A DNA stretch of 64,000 nt from Flavobacteriales bacterium UBA5081 (GCA_002415785.1 DIAJ01000033.1:1-64000); one strand, 5' to 3'. Shown: positions 1-9,224, counted from the first letter of the stretch. Numbers and translations are program-made. The notes: a model not told the origin generated them from the letters alone.

Positions 1-8
1 CAAAGGTA
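1..8 (-). promoter_or_regulatory. -7 promoter box (TACCTTTG), leftmost of three
   Basis: The plus strand reads CAAAGGTA, so the minus strand carries TACCTTTG, an exact match to the Bacteroidota -7 consensus TAnnTTTG. Any transcript would run off the left edge, so the target gene is not visible. I see no clear TTTG -33 element. A perfect 10-bp inverted repeat (21-30 with 35-44) lies just upstream of it on the minus strand. Confidence 0.45.
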
Positions 9-20
9 ACACAATTTTTA

Positions 21-44
21 TTTTTCAAAAGCTTTTTTGAAAAA
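21..44. repeat. 10-bp inverted repeat in the promoter region
   Basis: TTTTTCAAAA at 21-30 and its exact reverse complement at 35-44 enclose the loop GCTT. The element is A/T-rich and could form a weak hairpin on either strand. It lies between the left and middle minus-strand -7 boxes, so it may be the end of a short minus-strand transcript. No function is demonstrated. Confidence 0.4.
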
Positions 45-101
45 TTTATTTTGCTTTTTTACCGCGATTCTTTTTATGAACTCACCCCTTTTTTGGGTCG
101 G

Positions 102-109
102 CAAAGGTA
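102..109 (-). promoter_or_regulatory. -7 promoter box (TACCTTTG), middle of three
   Basis: CAAAGGTA on the plus strand gives TACCTTTG on the minus strand, matching TAnnTTTG. It is 101 bp from the left box. Immediately downstream in the minus direction is an ACCC/GGGT inverted repeat around a T tract (about 84-98), which would be the first transcribed bases. Confidence 0.45.
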
Positions 110-207
110 ATACATTTTTTTATTCTAAAACTAATTTTTAAAATAAATATTTTTACTTCCTCTTCCCTAATTTTTCAAATCAACTACCCCGCTCAAAAAC
201 GGGAGCG

Positions 208-215
208 CAAAGGTA
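208..215 (-). promoter_or_regulatory. -7 promoter box (TACCTTTG), rightmost of three
   Basis: This is the third exact TAnnTTTG match on the minus strand, 106 bp from the middle box. A CGCTC/GAGCG inverted repeat (190-194 with 203-207) sits directly after it in the transcribed direction. The gene-free stretch 1-291 otherwise shows only A/T-rich sequence. The three boxes look like tandem promoters for a gene beyond the left edge. Confidence 0.45.
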
Positions 216-291
216 ACGCATTTTTTTGTTGTGAGTTTACTTTTTTGATTAAAAAGTTGAAGTTTTTAATAGGACTCTGATTTCTTAATAA

Positions 292-972
292 TTACGGATT
301 ACTCAATGCCACGGGCATGATCTTTCCGTTGCAAAATGTAGCTGCTTTAAGTGCAAAATCACTGATAAAAGTTGCCATCTGCTCGGCAGTTAAGGGAGCT
401 TTTACATTTGGAAAGGCTTTTTGCAGCATTTCTGTTTCTACTGCTCCTAAAGCTAATGCGTTTACACTCACTCCGTAATCAGTTAGTTCTGATGCCAAAC
501 ATTCTGTAAGTATTGCCAAGGCGCCTTTTGTACTGCTGTATGCCGATAGCCCCGGATATTTACTGCTTCCTTGAAAACCGCCCATACTACTTATGTTAAC
601 AATGTGTGCTCCTTTATTAAAATAGGGCAAGCAAGCTTGTGTTAAATGTACTGCCGAAAGTACATTAGCTTGAAACTGGTTTAAAAAGTCTTCTGAACTA
701 CATTCTAAAAAGGATTTATTAATTAGCTGCCCCGCATTATTAATCAAAACATCTACTTTGAATCCCTTTTGAAGAAATTCAGTTACTCCTGTTTTAGATT
801 CTTCTTTTCCAAGGTCGGCAATTAGCACTTCTATATTCTTCGTCTGTTTTAAAAGTTCTTCTAAACTGCCTTTCGATCGGGCAATGGCTAAAACGTTGTG
901 CCCTGTCTGATCTAAATATTGGGCAACTGCTTTACCTATACCTCTACTGGCTCCACTTACAACAATGTTCAT
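292..972 (-). CDS. SDR family NAD(P)-dependent oxidoreductase
   Basis: This is a 226-residue classical short-chain dehydrogenase. The nucleotide-binding motif GASRGIG is at residues 7-13, NNAG is at 78-81, the helix asparagine is near 103, the catalytic serine is at 128-129, and the YSSTK motif gives Tyr145 and Lys149. The full N-S-Y-K tetrad is therefore present. Family members reduce or oxidise small carbonyl or hydroxyl substrates in the cytoplasm. The substrate cannot be told from sequence, and the length is slightly short for the family. It stands alone, divergent from the Smr gene, with no obvious operon partner and no clean TAnnTTTG upstream. Confidence 0.85.
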   Translation of the reverse strand: MNIVVSGASRGIGKAVAQYLDQTGHNVLAIARSKGSLEELLKQTKNIEVLIADLGKEESKTGVTEFLQKGFKVDVLINNAGQLINKSFLECSSEDFLNQFQANVLSAVHLTQACLPYFNKGAHIVNISSMGGFQGSSKYPGLSAYSSTKGALAILTECLASELTDYGVSVNALALGAVETEMLQKAFPNVKAPLTAEQMATFISDFALKAATFCNGKIMPVALSNP

Positions 973-1043
973 TTTTCCTTTTTTTGGACTGTGAAATTAT
1001 TAATAAAGGAACAATTTATGGCGAATAGTCCTAATTTTACCCC

Positions 1044-1298
1044 ATGGCAAAATTGAAGCTGGATTTACACGACATCTATAATAAAGGTAAAAAAATTGAC
1101 GATGCTTTAAATGAAGTTATTGAAGAGGCTTTGGAGAATCGTATTAAAATGGTAGAGATTATTCCCGGCAAGGGAAGCGGCCAATTAAAGAAAAAGGTGA
1201 TTCGATTTTTGGAACAAAAACACATTAAACAACAGTATCATCGTATAGAAAAGGACAGTAAAAACTTCGGTCGACTATTTGTACATTTTAAACACTAA
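1044..1298 (+). CDS. Stand-alone Smr domain protein
   Basis: This 84-residue protein is essentially one Smr (small MutS-related) domain. It has LDLH near residues 6-9 and GKGSGQLK near residues 43-50, the two hallmark motifs. Smr domains bind or cut branched nucleic acids or RNA, and in Bacteroidota a free Smr protein is common besides the one fused to MutS2. No MutS2 part is present here. The ATG at 1044 begins the fold directly. The next gene starts 11 nt downstream on the same strand, suggesting co-transcription. The exact nucleic-acid substrate is unknown. Confidence 0.75.
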   Translation: MAKLKLDLHDIYNKGKKIDDALNEVIEEALENRIKMVEIIPGKGSGQLKKKVIRFLEQKHIKQQYHRIEKDSKNFGRLFVHFKH

Positions 1299-1309
1299 AA
1301 ATCACTTCC

Positions 1310-1495
1310 ATGTTTACAGAAGGTAGAATTGCATTTGTTATTTTTTTCTTGATTGTGTTTATCGCTTACCTTATATGGGCATATCGAAAAGACATTAAAA
1401 AAATACCTTGGTATTATAAGGGTACTTTTAAGATTATTCTAGCACTTGTAGGGATTTATAGTGCCTACTTTATATTGACTCGAGTTTTGATATAG
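1310..1495 (+). CDS. Small two-helix membrane protein
   Basis: This is a 61-residue hydrophobic protein with two probable transmembrane helices (about residues 6-25 and 39-58). A basic, aromatic linker (RKDIKKIPWYYK) between them is probably cytoplasmic. I do not recognise a named family. It begins 11 nt after the Smr gene, so the two are probably co-transcribed. Its coding status rests on the membrane-helix pattern and the tight spacing, not on homology. Confidence 0.6.
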   Translation: MFTEGRIAFVIFFLIVFIAYLIWAYRKDIKKIPWYYKGTFKIILALVGIYSAYFILTRVLI

Positions 1496-1705
1496 AAGTA
1501 AGAGACAAGAGCCTAGAGTAAAGACCGCTACGCTATTAGAGGAAAGGAAGTGAAAAGTTATTTTCTTTACTCCAAAATTAGATGAAGTGAAATCCAATTC
1601 TCGCACCAGCGAGACAGTTTCAATGCTTCCGCTTTCATCTTTCATCTTTTTTAGCGGCGTTTTCTTTAAAAACTGTTACAAAAGTGGGCTGAGAGATAGA
1701 ACGCA

Positions 1706-1753
1706 CCTGTCTGCTGAAAGCAGCGATAACACACCTGCCTATCGGCAGACAGG
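1706..1753. repeat. REP-like palindromic element
   Basis: CCTGTCTGC at 1706-1714 is the exact reverse complement of GCAGACAGG at 1745-1753, and a nested TGCC/GGCA hairpin lies at 1736-1747. The element is GC-richer than its surroundings and lies in the 651-bp gene-free stretch 1496-2146. From memory, similar CTGCC...GGCAG palindromes are scattered through Bacteroidota intergenic DNA. That needs a search and is not shown here. Confidence 0.45.
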
Positions 1754-1804
1754 GATTAAGTGGATTGTCGCGGATTTGATTCGTTTCTATATATTGGCTT
1801 TTTT

Positions 1805-1827
1805 AACCGCAGAGCCGCAAAGGGCGC
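1805..1827. repeat. Possible dispersed intergenic repeat fragment
   Basis: The string AACCGCAGAGCCGCAAAGGG followed by CGC is purine-rich and base-compositionally unlike the neighbouring A/T-rich DNA. It resembles an 'accgcagag..gcaaagg' sequence I recall from intergenic regions of several bacterial phyla. This is recollection only. The rest of 1496-2146 shows no convincing gene, because the short open frames there have poor composition and overlap each other on opposite strands. Confidence 0.25.
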
Positions 1828-2002
1828 GATGAATAAATTAGTTAATAAACAATTAGCAATTAATTTTGTCTTATTAAATATCAATGAAAATGATTAATCT
1901 TGACTAACAGATTCAGGATTAATCATTAAATATTACTCCTGAATTTTTAACTCTTAATTCTCTAAATTCCTTCTCAATGCCTCATTCTCCACCCTCTTCT
2001 TC

Positions 2003-2034
2003 AAAACAAAAAAGCGCAGAACTCAATCTACGCT
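2003..2034 (-). terminator. Rho-independent terminator of pyrG-yidC
   Basis: Read on the minus strand, AGCGTAGA pairs with TCTGCGCT (positions 2034-2027 and 2020-2013; eight pairs including one G-U) around a 6-nt loop. It is followed by a TTTTTTGTTTTG tract. It lies about 110 nt past the yidC stop codon. Confidence 0.65.
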
Positions 2035-2146
2035 TCTCTATTTTCTTACATCTTTTGCAACGCCAATAACTATCAGCAAAAAGATTCTCTAAACTCTAAA
2101 GTCTACTCTCTACTCTTCTTCACTCTTTACATATCATTAGCTTTCT

Positions 2147-4078
2147 TTACTTCTTCGGTGGCTGCATGCCTTTTTGCTTCGCCATTTCTTCAAGGCGCTT
2201 TTGAAAACCTGATTTCTTTTGTGCTTTTGGTCGCTTTTTGTTCACTTCAATTTTAGCACGAATAGCGTCTTCATTGATAAATACTTTTCGAATTAAAAAG
2301 GTTTGACCAATTGAAATAATGTTGGCAAGGAAATAATAGTAACTCAAACCGGCAGAATAGTTGTTAAAGAAAAACAACATCATTACCGGCATAATGTACA
2401 TCATTATTTTCATTTGAGCTGCCATTGGCCCTTCCGTAGCGGCACCCATGCTCATTTGACTGTTGAGCTTGGTGTAAAGCATAATACTTACAGCCATAAG
2501 CAAAGTAAATAAACTGATGTGATCTCCATAAAACGGAATACTAAAGCCATCAGGAAAATTGTAAATGCTGTCGTAAGTAGACAAATCCTCTGCCCATAAA
2601 AAGCTCTCCTGGCGCAATTCAATCGATGCCGGAAAAAAGCGGAACATGGCTATCAAAATAGGCATTTGAATCAGCAATGGAATACATCCACTTAATGGAT
2701 TCACTCCTGTTTGGCGATAAAGCGACATCATCGCCTGCTGTTTCTTCATCGGATCATCCTTGTGTTTTTCATTTATTTCACTGATCTCCGGTTTTAAAAC
2801 ACGCATTTTGGCACCAGACATATAGGTTTTGTAGGTAATTGGAGAAAGCACCAATTTTAATAAAATAGTTAAAACCAAAATAATGATCCCATAGTTCCAA
2901 TGAAAACCATCTAAAAAGTTAAAAACAGGAATAACAGCATACTTATTGACCCAACCAAAAATTCCCCAACCTAGGCTAATAATATTCTCTAAACCAATGT
3001 CTAATTTCTTTAAAATATTGTATTTGTTAGGCCCCAAATACATTTGCATATTAAAGTTCTCTACCTCAGCACCTCTAACGGGAATGGTCAATGCTGTCGC
3101 CATTTTTTTAACGTAATCCATGCTTCCTTCATCGGTTTCCATGGCTGCAAAGGCTCTTGACTTATCGAATGACTCACTGGCAATTAAAGTTGTGTTGAAG
3201 AATTGTTGCTTAAAAGAAACCCATTTTACTGAAGCCTCAAAATCTTCACGTTCTTCATCAGACAAGCCCAAATCATCAATATCATCGTCCTTGTACATAA
3301 AGTGAACCGTAGTTGCATCACGCTGGTTCTTCATGTTTTTCTCTTGGTTGGGCGCATTAACCATCCAATTTAAATACACTTCCCCACTTCGCATGTCAAT
3401 CACTTTATCCATGCCAATAAAGTTCACATCAAAATCAATTAAGTATTGATTTCCTCGAATGCGATAAACATACTCAATATACTGATCATCTGCTGATTTC
3501 AGCTTAAAGCTGATTTTCCTTTCCTCTTCACCTCGAATGCTCTTAGCTTCAATATCAGACTCAAATACTAATTCATCGGTATAAATATTCTTGTTATCGC
3601 GGCTAAAAAAGTTCAAGTTGAAAGCTGAAGTAGAATCAAACAACACTAATGGGTCTCCATTGTAAGTTTCATAATCTTTTAACACTGCCTGTAAGATTCG
3701 TCCCCCTTTGGTAGAAAAAGTCAATTTCATTAAGTCCGTTTCTACTTCAAAAGTTTCTTCATCAATGTTTGCAGCCGATGCAAAAACACCATAAAGCTCC
3801 TCAGCTCTTTGGGCAGCAATGTCTTCCTTGGCTACTTCATTACTATCGGAGATTAAAGAATCTGTTGCTTCAACAACTTCATTACTTCTCTCTTTGGCAA
3901 CCGCTTCCTTATTTTCTCTAGCAGAAATCTCAGCATTTTTTGCAGCCTCAACTTGCGCAATAGAATCTCGAATTTCGCGCTGACGTGCAATTTCTTCATC
4001 AGAGGGTGCATTCCAAATACTGAAGCCAACCATTATGGCTCCAATCAACAATAATCCGATCAGTGTATTCTTATCCAT
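2147..4078 (-). CDS. yidC: Membrane protein insertase YidC
   Basis: This 643-residue YidC/Oxa1 family insertase integrates and folds inner-membrane proteins, alone or with Sec. An N-terminal transmembrane helix (about 6-22) is followed by a large periplasmic beta domain. The conserved C-terminal insertase core begins near residue 390 and includes a GCIPLLIQMP segment. The tail is basic (KKRPKAQKK), as expected for ribosome contact. Length is normal for Bacteroidota. It starts 16 nt after pyrG, so the two form an operon driven from the pyrG promoter and ending at the terminator near 2010. Confidence 0.95.
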   Translation of the reverse strand: MDKNTLIGLLLIGAIMVGFSIWNAPSDEEIARQREIRDSIAQVEAAKNAEISARENKEAVAKERSNEVVEATDSLISDSNEVAKEDIAAQRAEELYGVFASAANIDEETFEVETDLMKLTFSTKGGRILQAVLKDYETYNGDPLVLFDSTSAFNLNFFSRDNKNIYTDELVFESDIEAKSIRGEEERKISFKLKSADDQYIEYVYRIRGNQYLIDFDVNFIGMDKVIDMRSGEVYLNWMVNAPNQEKNMKNQRDATTVHFMYKDDDIDDLGLSDEEREDFEASVKWVSFKQQFFNTTLIASESFDKSRAFAAMETDEGSMDYVKKMATALTIPVRGAEVENFNMQMYLGPNKYNILKKLDIGLENIISLGWGIFGWVNKYAVIPVFNFLDGFHWNYGIIILVLTILLKLVLSPITYKTYMSGAKMRVLKPEISEINEKHKDDPMKKQQAMMSLYRQTGVNPLSGCIPLLIQMPILIAMFRFFPASIELRQESFLWAEDLSTYDSIYNFPDGFSIPFYGDHISLFTLLMAVSIMLYTKLNSQMSMGAATEGPMAAQMKIMMYIMPVMMLFFFNNYSAGLSYYYFLANIISIGQTFLIRKVFINEDAIRAKIEVNKKRPKAQKKSGFQKRLEEMAKQKGMQPPKK

Positions 4079-4094
4079 ATTCTTTTTTCGCTCT

Positions 4095-5711
4095 CTATTT
4101 TAAAGATTCTTTCAATGAAGCCGCAATAAATTTCACAAACAAAGGATGTGGATTTAATACGGTACTGCTATATTCCGGATGAAATTGTACTCCTACAAAC
4201 CAAGGGTGGTTTACATTCTCAACAATTTCTACCATTCCTCCTTCAGGGTTTATTCCACTGGCTTTCATACCTGCTTTTTCAAAGTCCTTAAGGTATTTAT
4301 TGTTAAACTCAAATCGGTGGCGGTGGCGCTCGCTTATCAATTCTGATTGATACGCATCAAAAGCAATGCTGTCTTTTTGAACTGCACAATCATAAGCCCC
4401 CAAACGCATGGTTCCTCCTTTTTCTGTAATGCTTTTCTGCGCTTCCATTAAAAAGATTACCGGATCCTCTGCTTGCTCATTAATTTCTGTCGTGTGTGCT
4501 CCTTTTTTGCCCAAAACATTTCTGGCAAACTCAATTACTGCACACTGCATTCCCAAACAAATTCCCAAAAAGGGCATATTGTTTTTTCGAGCGTATTCAA
4601 CAGCAATTATTTTTCCCTCAATTCCTCTTTCACCAAATCCGGGTGCTACAATAACACCATCCAAGTCTTTCATTTTATCGGCTACATTCTCGTTGGTCAG
4701 TAATTCTGAGTGTATCCAATCAATTTCAACTTGAGTGTCATTCTCAACTCCGGCGTGAATCAAGGCTTCATTAATTGAAATGTAAGAGTCTTTTAATTCT
4801 ATGTACTTTCCGATTAATCCAATTTTCAAATGGTTTTGAGGATTGTCTAATCGGTGTAAGAAACGTTTCCACTGCTGAATTTCCGGCTCCTCTCTTAAAG
4901 GTAAATCTAATTTTTTCAATACCACTTGATCCAGTTTTTCTTTCTGCATCAAAACCGGTACTTCGTAAATGGTATTTGCATTGGCTGATTCAATTACGGC
5001 ATCCTTCGAAATGTTGCAAAATAAAGCTACTTTTCTACGAACATCCTCCGGAATGGTATGCTCAGTTCTCAACACCAATACATCGGCTTGCACTCCACTT
5101 TCCAGCAATTGCTTTACCGAGTGTTGTGTTGGTTTAGTTTTAAGTTCGCCTGAAGTAGCTAAGTAAGGCACTAATGTTAAGTGAACCACAATGCAGTCCA
5201 CTTCAGGATCCCATTTCAACTGACGAACAGCCTCAATATATGGCAGTGATTCTATATCTCCGACAGTACCACCAATTTCAGTAATTACAATATCGTAATC
5301 CCCTGTTTTACCCAATAGGCGAATACGTCTTTTTATTTCATCGGTAATGTGCGGAATTACCTGAACGGTTTTTCCTAAATAAGCGCCTTCTCGCTCTTTA
5401 TTAATTACATGCTGGTATATTCTTCCGGTTGTTACATTATTTGCCTGCGAAGTTTTTCGATCTAAATAGCGCTCATAGTGACCTAAATCCAAATCAGTTT
5501 CAGCACCATCTTCGGTTACATAACACTCACCATGTTCATAAGGATTTAAAGTTCCCGGATCAATATTAATGTATGGATCTAGTTTCTGAATAGTTACAGA
5601 GTATCCTCGCGCTTGCAAAAGCTTTGCAAGTGAAGCTGAAATAATTCCTTTTCCTAAAGATGAAGTTACACCTCCGGTAACAAATACGTACTTGGTTTTA
5701 TTGTCTGGCAT
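4095..5711 (-). CDS. pyrG: CTP synthase
   Basis: This 538-residue enzyme aminates UTP to CTP using ATP and glutamine. The N-terminal amidoligase domain carries the GGVTSSLGKG phosphate loop (about 13-22), the KLDPYINIDPGT segment and GGTVGDIES. The C-terminal class I glutamine amidotransferase domain has the nucleophile in GICLGMQ and the HPEY motif near the end. Full length, no lesions. It is first gene of an operon with yidC, a frequent Bacteroidota pairing, and a -7 box lies about 40 nt upstream. Confidence 0.97.
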   Translation of the reverse strand: MPDNKTKYVFVTGGVTSSLGKGIISASLAKLLQARGYSVTIQKLDPYINIDPGTLNPYEHGECYVTEDGAETDLDLGHYERYLDRKTSQANNVTTGRIYQHVINKEREGAYLGKTVQVIPHITDEIKRRIRLLGKTGDYDIVITEIGGTVGDIESLPYIEAVRQLKWDPEVDCIVVHLTLVPYLATSGELKTKPTQHSVKQLLESGVQADVLVLRTEHTIPEDVRRKVALFCNISKDAVIESANANTIYEVPVLMQKEKLDQVVLKKLDLPLREEPEIQQWKRFLHRLDNPQNHLKIGLIGKYIELKDSYISINEALIHAGVENDTQVEIDWIHSELLTNENVADKMKDLDGVIVAPGFGERGIEGKIIAVEYARKNNMPFLGICLGMQCAVIEFARNVLGKKGAHTTEINEQAEDPVIFLMEAQKSITEKGGTMRLGAYDCAVQKDSIAFDAYQSELISERHRHRFEFNNKYLKDFEKAGMKASGINPEGGMVEIVENVNHPWFVGVQFHPEYSSTVLNPHPLFVKFIAASLKESLK

Positions 5712-5749
5712 GAGAAAAACGCTACAGTTAGGTTAAATTAAACTGTGCG

Positions 5750-5757
5750 CAAAATTA
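5750..5757 (-). promoter_or_regulatory. -7 box of the pyrG-yidC operon
   Basis: The minus strand reads TAATTTTG, an exact TAnnTTTG match. It lies 39 nt upstream of the pyrG start codon, leaving a short leader. Confidence 0.55.
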
Positions 5758-5790
5758 CAGGATTTGCCTTTGGTAAAAAATTATTTTCTT

Positions 5791-8121
5791 TTAAAAAGTC
5801 AAACTTACCCCAACACTCGGCAAAATAGGCAATTGATCTACTCTATCTGCCGTTACACGATTAACATAAAAGATGTTATTTCTATCGTATACATTAGTTA
5901 CACTAGCGGTAACGTCTAATAATGAATGTTCTCCTAACACAAACTGTCGTTTAATGGAAACATCAAATCGGTGATAATAGGGTAAGCGACCACCACCTAA
6001 ATTTCCGTAACGGATTCCCAACTCTCCATTAGCTGTAGTATAATCTTGATCTAAGCCTCCTTGTAAAGTCAAGTTTTCGTAAAATCCGGTTGTTTGAGTA
6101 AAAGGAAAGCCGGAACCTAAGTTCCAACGTGCATCAACTGTCCACGACAGATCTTTTCCAAACGTATATGACCCTACTAAGTTTACATTATGTCTTCTAT
6201 CAAACAATGGATTATACGCTTGAATACCATCCCAACGCTCTACCTTACTTAATGAGTACACTGCCCACAAACTGATTTGTTTGCGATCGTATTTTATGGC
6301 AATATCAACACCATAAGCATCACCGGATTCTACAATATAATCTTTCTTCAACACATCCGGTTTATCATTGTTTTCAGCATTGTCCTCATAAAGTTTATTT
6401 CTATTGATATTGATCAACTGATTAAACCACTTGTAATACCCTTCAATATTTACGTTCAAATTTCTAGTAATGTCGAATTCAAAACCTAAAATGGTATGTC
6501 GCGCTTTTTGCAAGGCGTCATTTATTTCTCTGGTATCTCCGTTTTCTTCAGTAAATTCATCTTGAATATTATCTGGTCCGGATAAGAAGCCATAGAAAAA
6601 GTTAACCACATCACGATCTGAAGTTGCACTCAACAAGTTTTGGGAATAAAGTCCTCCGGCACCTTTTACACGAATATTATCGCTGATGTTGTATTTAAAG
6701 CCCAAGCGCGGCTCCGGTGAAAAAGCGTTTAAAGAAGCGTAATAATGCATTCTGAAGGATGGCTCAACAACCAATTTTCCGTAGTTATACTTTTTTTGCA
6801 AATAAGCTGCAATTTCTGTGGTGTTTTCAACTTGTTGGATGGTTTGCTCAACACTGTTGGTAAAAGAAAAATCAGTTGTAAAGCCCAAAATTTCAAAACC
6901 AAACTTTGATTCGTTATCGCCTTTAAACTTAGTGAAATTCATATTCATATTAAAGCCATTGATCGCACTTCTTCTATCGCTAACAGCAGCAGTTTCATCA
7001 TCTTCATCACTTGTAATCTCATAACCGGTGTAGGCCACAGTACCATCAATGAGCGTTGGCGATGCTGCAGGAATAAGAACAAAGTTGGCACCACCACCAT
7101 ATTGATTCCAGTTAAATGCTGCTACATTCGGGTAATTTACTCGATCAGTAAAATTGAATCCAAAAAAGTTTACTTTACTTCCATTGCTTCCATTAAAAGA
7201 AACTTTACCATAAATATCATTAAAACTATAAGGTAGTCCATTGCTATCAGCATAATGATATAATGTTTGCGAAGTTTGATCTAAATAAGAGGTTTTTGCT
7301 GAAAGCACAAATGACTTACTTCCTCCTCCTCTTGTCTTAGGCTTTTGAAGAGGCCCCTCCAAAAGTACTTTGGAGCCAAAAGTGTTAGCTGAAACTTTCC
7401 CTCCAAATCGATTTTTATTTCCATCTTTGGTTTTTATGTCCATAATGGAAGAAATTCGACCACCATATTCTGCACCAAAACCTCCGGTATAAACATCAGC
7501 AGTTCGTAAAATATCAGTATCAAATGTAGAAAACAGCCCTATGGAGTGAAATGGATTGTAAATGATCATTCCATCTAACAATACTTTATTTTGAATTGGT
7601 GAACCTCCGCGAATGTACAACTGTCCTCCTTGATCACCTGTAAAAACAACTCCGGGTAAAACTTGTAAATACTGTGCTAAATCAGGATCACCGCCAATTG
7701 CCGGCATCTTTTTAATTTCTTTAGGAGTTAACTTAGTCACCGACATTTTTACTGTTGTCTGCGCTTCTTGCTTTTCTGCAGATATTGTTACTTCTTGAAT
7801 ATCAACTGAAGATTCATTAATGTATAACTTTTCATTGATAATTTGACCTGCTTTTGTTAACTCAACTTGAATAGTGGCTGTATCGTAGCCGATGGAAGTT
7901 GCCATTAGAGTGTATTTCCCAAGTGGAATTCTAGTTAAATTAAAATATCCATTATCATCAGTGGATGTACCATAAGTTGTACCCTTCAATAAAACATTGG
8001 TATAAATAGCGGGCTCACCTGTTTTTTCCATATAAACAAAACCTCTGATTGAACCCGTTTGTGCTGCTAAGTTAAAAGCAAAAAAAAGACTGCAAAGCAG
8101 TAAAAGAAATCTATAACGCAT
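5791..8121 (-). CDS. TonB-dependent receptor with CarboxypepD_reg-like N-terminus
   Basis: This is an outer-membrane active-transport receptor of about 776 residues. A signal peptide (MRYRFLLLLCSLFF..LAAQ) is followed by a CarboxypepD-like beta-sandwich, then a plug domain with YIRGGSP, VLLDGM and GFGAEYGGRIS. A long beta-barrel ends in aromatic VSLTF, typical for Bam recognition. I start it at ATG 8121 instead of the longer frame from 8166. The shorter start begins directly with a signal peptide, and a -7 box lies at 8141-8148 between the two candidates. No SusD partner is adjacent, so it is not a typical Sus polysaccharide pair. Substrate unknown. Confidence 0.85.
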   Translation of the reverse strand: MRYRFLLLLCSLFFAFNLAAQTGSIRGFVYMEKTGEPAIYTNVLLKGTTYGTSTDDNGYFNLTRIPLGKYTLMATSIGYDTATIQVELTKAGQIINEKLYINESSVDIQEVTISAEKQEAQTTVKMSVTKLTPKEIKKMPAIGGDPDLAQYLQVLPGVVFTGDQGGQLYIRGGSPIQNKVLLDGMIIYNPFHSIGLFSTFDTDILRTADVYTGGFGAEYGGRISSIMDIKTKDGNKNRFGGKVSANTFGSKVLLEGPLQKPKTRGGGSKSFVLSAKTSYLDQTSQTLYHYADSNGLPYSFNDIYGKVSFNGSNGSKVNFFGFNFTDRVNYPNVAAFNWNQYGGGANFVLIPAASPTLIDGTVAYTGYEITSDEDDETAAVSDRRSAINGFNMNMNFTKFKGDNESKFGFEILGFTTDFSFTNSVEQTIQQVENTTEIAAYLQKKYNYGKLVVEPSFRMHYYASLNAFSPEPRLGFKYNISDNIRVKGAGGLYSQNLLSATSDRDVVNFFYGFLSGPDNIQDEFTEENGDTREINDALQKARHTILGFEFDITRNLNVNIEGYYKWFNQLININRNKLYEDNAENNDKPDVLKKDYIVESGDAYGVDIAIKYDRKQISLWAVYSLSKVERWDGIQAYNPLFDRRHNVNLVGSYTFGKDLSWTVDARWNLGSGFPFTQTTGFYENLTLQGGLDQDYTTANGELGIRYGNLGGGRLPYYHRFDVSIKRQFVLGEHSLLDVTASVTNVYDRNNIFYVNRVTADRVDQLPILPSVGVSLTF

Positions 8122-8140
8122 GAATATTTTTTTAGGTCGA

Positions 8141-8148
8141 CAAATATA
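8141..8148 (-). promoter_or_regulatory. -7 box of the TonB receptor gene
   Basis: The minus strand reads TATATTTG (TAnnTTTG), placed 19 nt upstream of ATG 8121. It is downstream of the longer candidate start at 8166, which therefore would not be transcribed from it. Confidence 0.55.
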
Positions 8149-8216
8149 ACCAAAGCAATTGGGCATATTTTGTTAAAAAGTATATTGACAATCGAAAAAG
8201 GAGTTTTGTTGTCTTG

Positions 8217-9215
8217 CTAATGAAGAATTTTAAAAACTAACTCCTTGTAAATATCATGTGTATTTACACCACCGCCCATAACTCCTTTAGATTGAAGGTC
8301 GGCTTCTCTCATATACGCCATTATTTTAGCAATCTTTTTAATGGAGTAATTCTTAGCGGCTACTTTATAATCTTTCAAAAAAAACGGATTCACACCCATT
8401 TTTGAAGCCAAGGTTTTATCATCTGCCGGAGAAAAGTGATGAAAAAGCAATAGTTGACTGAAAAAGCGATACATCATGGGTAAAGTAGCCGGAATCGCAT
8501 GACTTTTTTCATTTTGTCCGAAGTAATTTATGATGCGATTTGCTTTCATTATATCTTTAATTCCCAAAGCATTATTCAACTCAAAAACATTGTAATCTTT
8601 GCTGATTCCAATATTTTGTTCAATCATCTGAGCATTGATTTCTTCGCCCTCTTTTAAGTTAATCAATAGTTTATCGAGCTCATTGCTGATTTTACTCAAA
8701 TCCGTCCCCAAAAATTCCAATAACAAATTGGTTGCTTTAGGATCAATTTTCGCTTTTTGGTCTTTTACATAAGTCTGAATCCATGATGGCACTTGATTGT
8801 CGTAGAGCCGCTTTGATTCAAAAGACACACCCATCTTCTTTGCCAGTTTCACAAAGTTTTTTCTACCATCTACTTTTCCATGTTTGTAACACAAAACCAA
8901 AATGGTAGTTGGTGAATGTTGCTTTAAATAAGACTCCAGTTCATAGATTCCTTTAAGTTTTTGCGCCTCTTTAACGATTACTACATTATGGCTCGCCATC
9001 ATTGGATAGCGCTTGGCTTCTGCTATTAATGCGTTTACTTCAGTATCTAACCCATAGAGCACTGATTGATTAAACTCCTTTTCCGATTCATCAAGAACAT
9101 GATCTTCAATGTAATCAGAAATCTGATCAATAAAATACTCCTCTTCACCATAAAGCAAATAAATCGGATGGTAAACTTTGTTTTTTAGATCGCGAATAAT
9201 CGTATTAAAATCCAA
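8217..9215 (-). CDS. holA: DNA polymerase III delta subunit (TTG start)
   Basis: This 332-residue clamp-loader subunit opens the sliding clamp. The opening YHPIYLLYGEEEYFIDQI is diagnostic for HolA, with the AAA+-like fold and C-terminal collar domain filling the rest. The first codon is TTG at 9215. An in-frame stop lies two codons upstream and no ATG occurs before the conserved opening, so a TTG start is forced. It is divergent from the HsdR-N-like gene with only 25 nt between start codons. Confidence 0.92.
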   Translation of the reverse strand: MDFNTIIRDLKNKVYHPIYLLYGEEEYFIDQISDYIEDHVLDESEKEFNQSVLYGLDTEVNALIAEAKRYPMMASHNVVIVKEAQKLKGIYELESYLKQHSPTTILVLCYKHGKVDGRKNFVKLAKKMGVSFESKRLYDNQVPSWIQTYVKDQKAKIDPKATNLLLEFLGTDLSKISNELDKLLINLKEGEEINAQMIEQNIGISKDYNVFELNNALGIKDIMKANRIINYFGQNEKSHAIPATLPMMYRFFSQLLLFHHFSPADDKTLASKMGVNPFFLKDYKVAAKNYSIKKIAKIMAYMREADLQSKGVMGGGVNTHDIYKELVFKILH

Positions 9216-9224
9216 GGATTAAGT

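Noticed and set aside
1439..1832. Two short open frames in the gene-free stretch
   Set aside because: They overlap on opposite strands, include the palindromic repeat, and show no domain or sensible composition.
4408..5166. Several open frames antisense to pyrG
   Set aside because: They are shadows of a highly conserved gene and have no features of their own.
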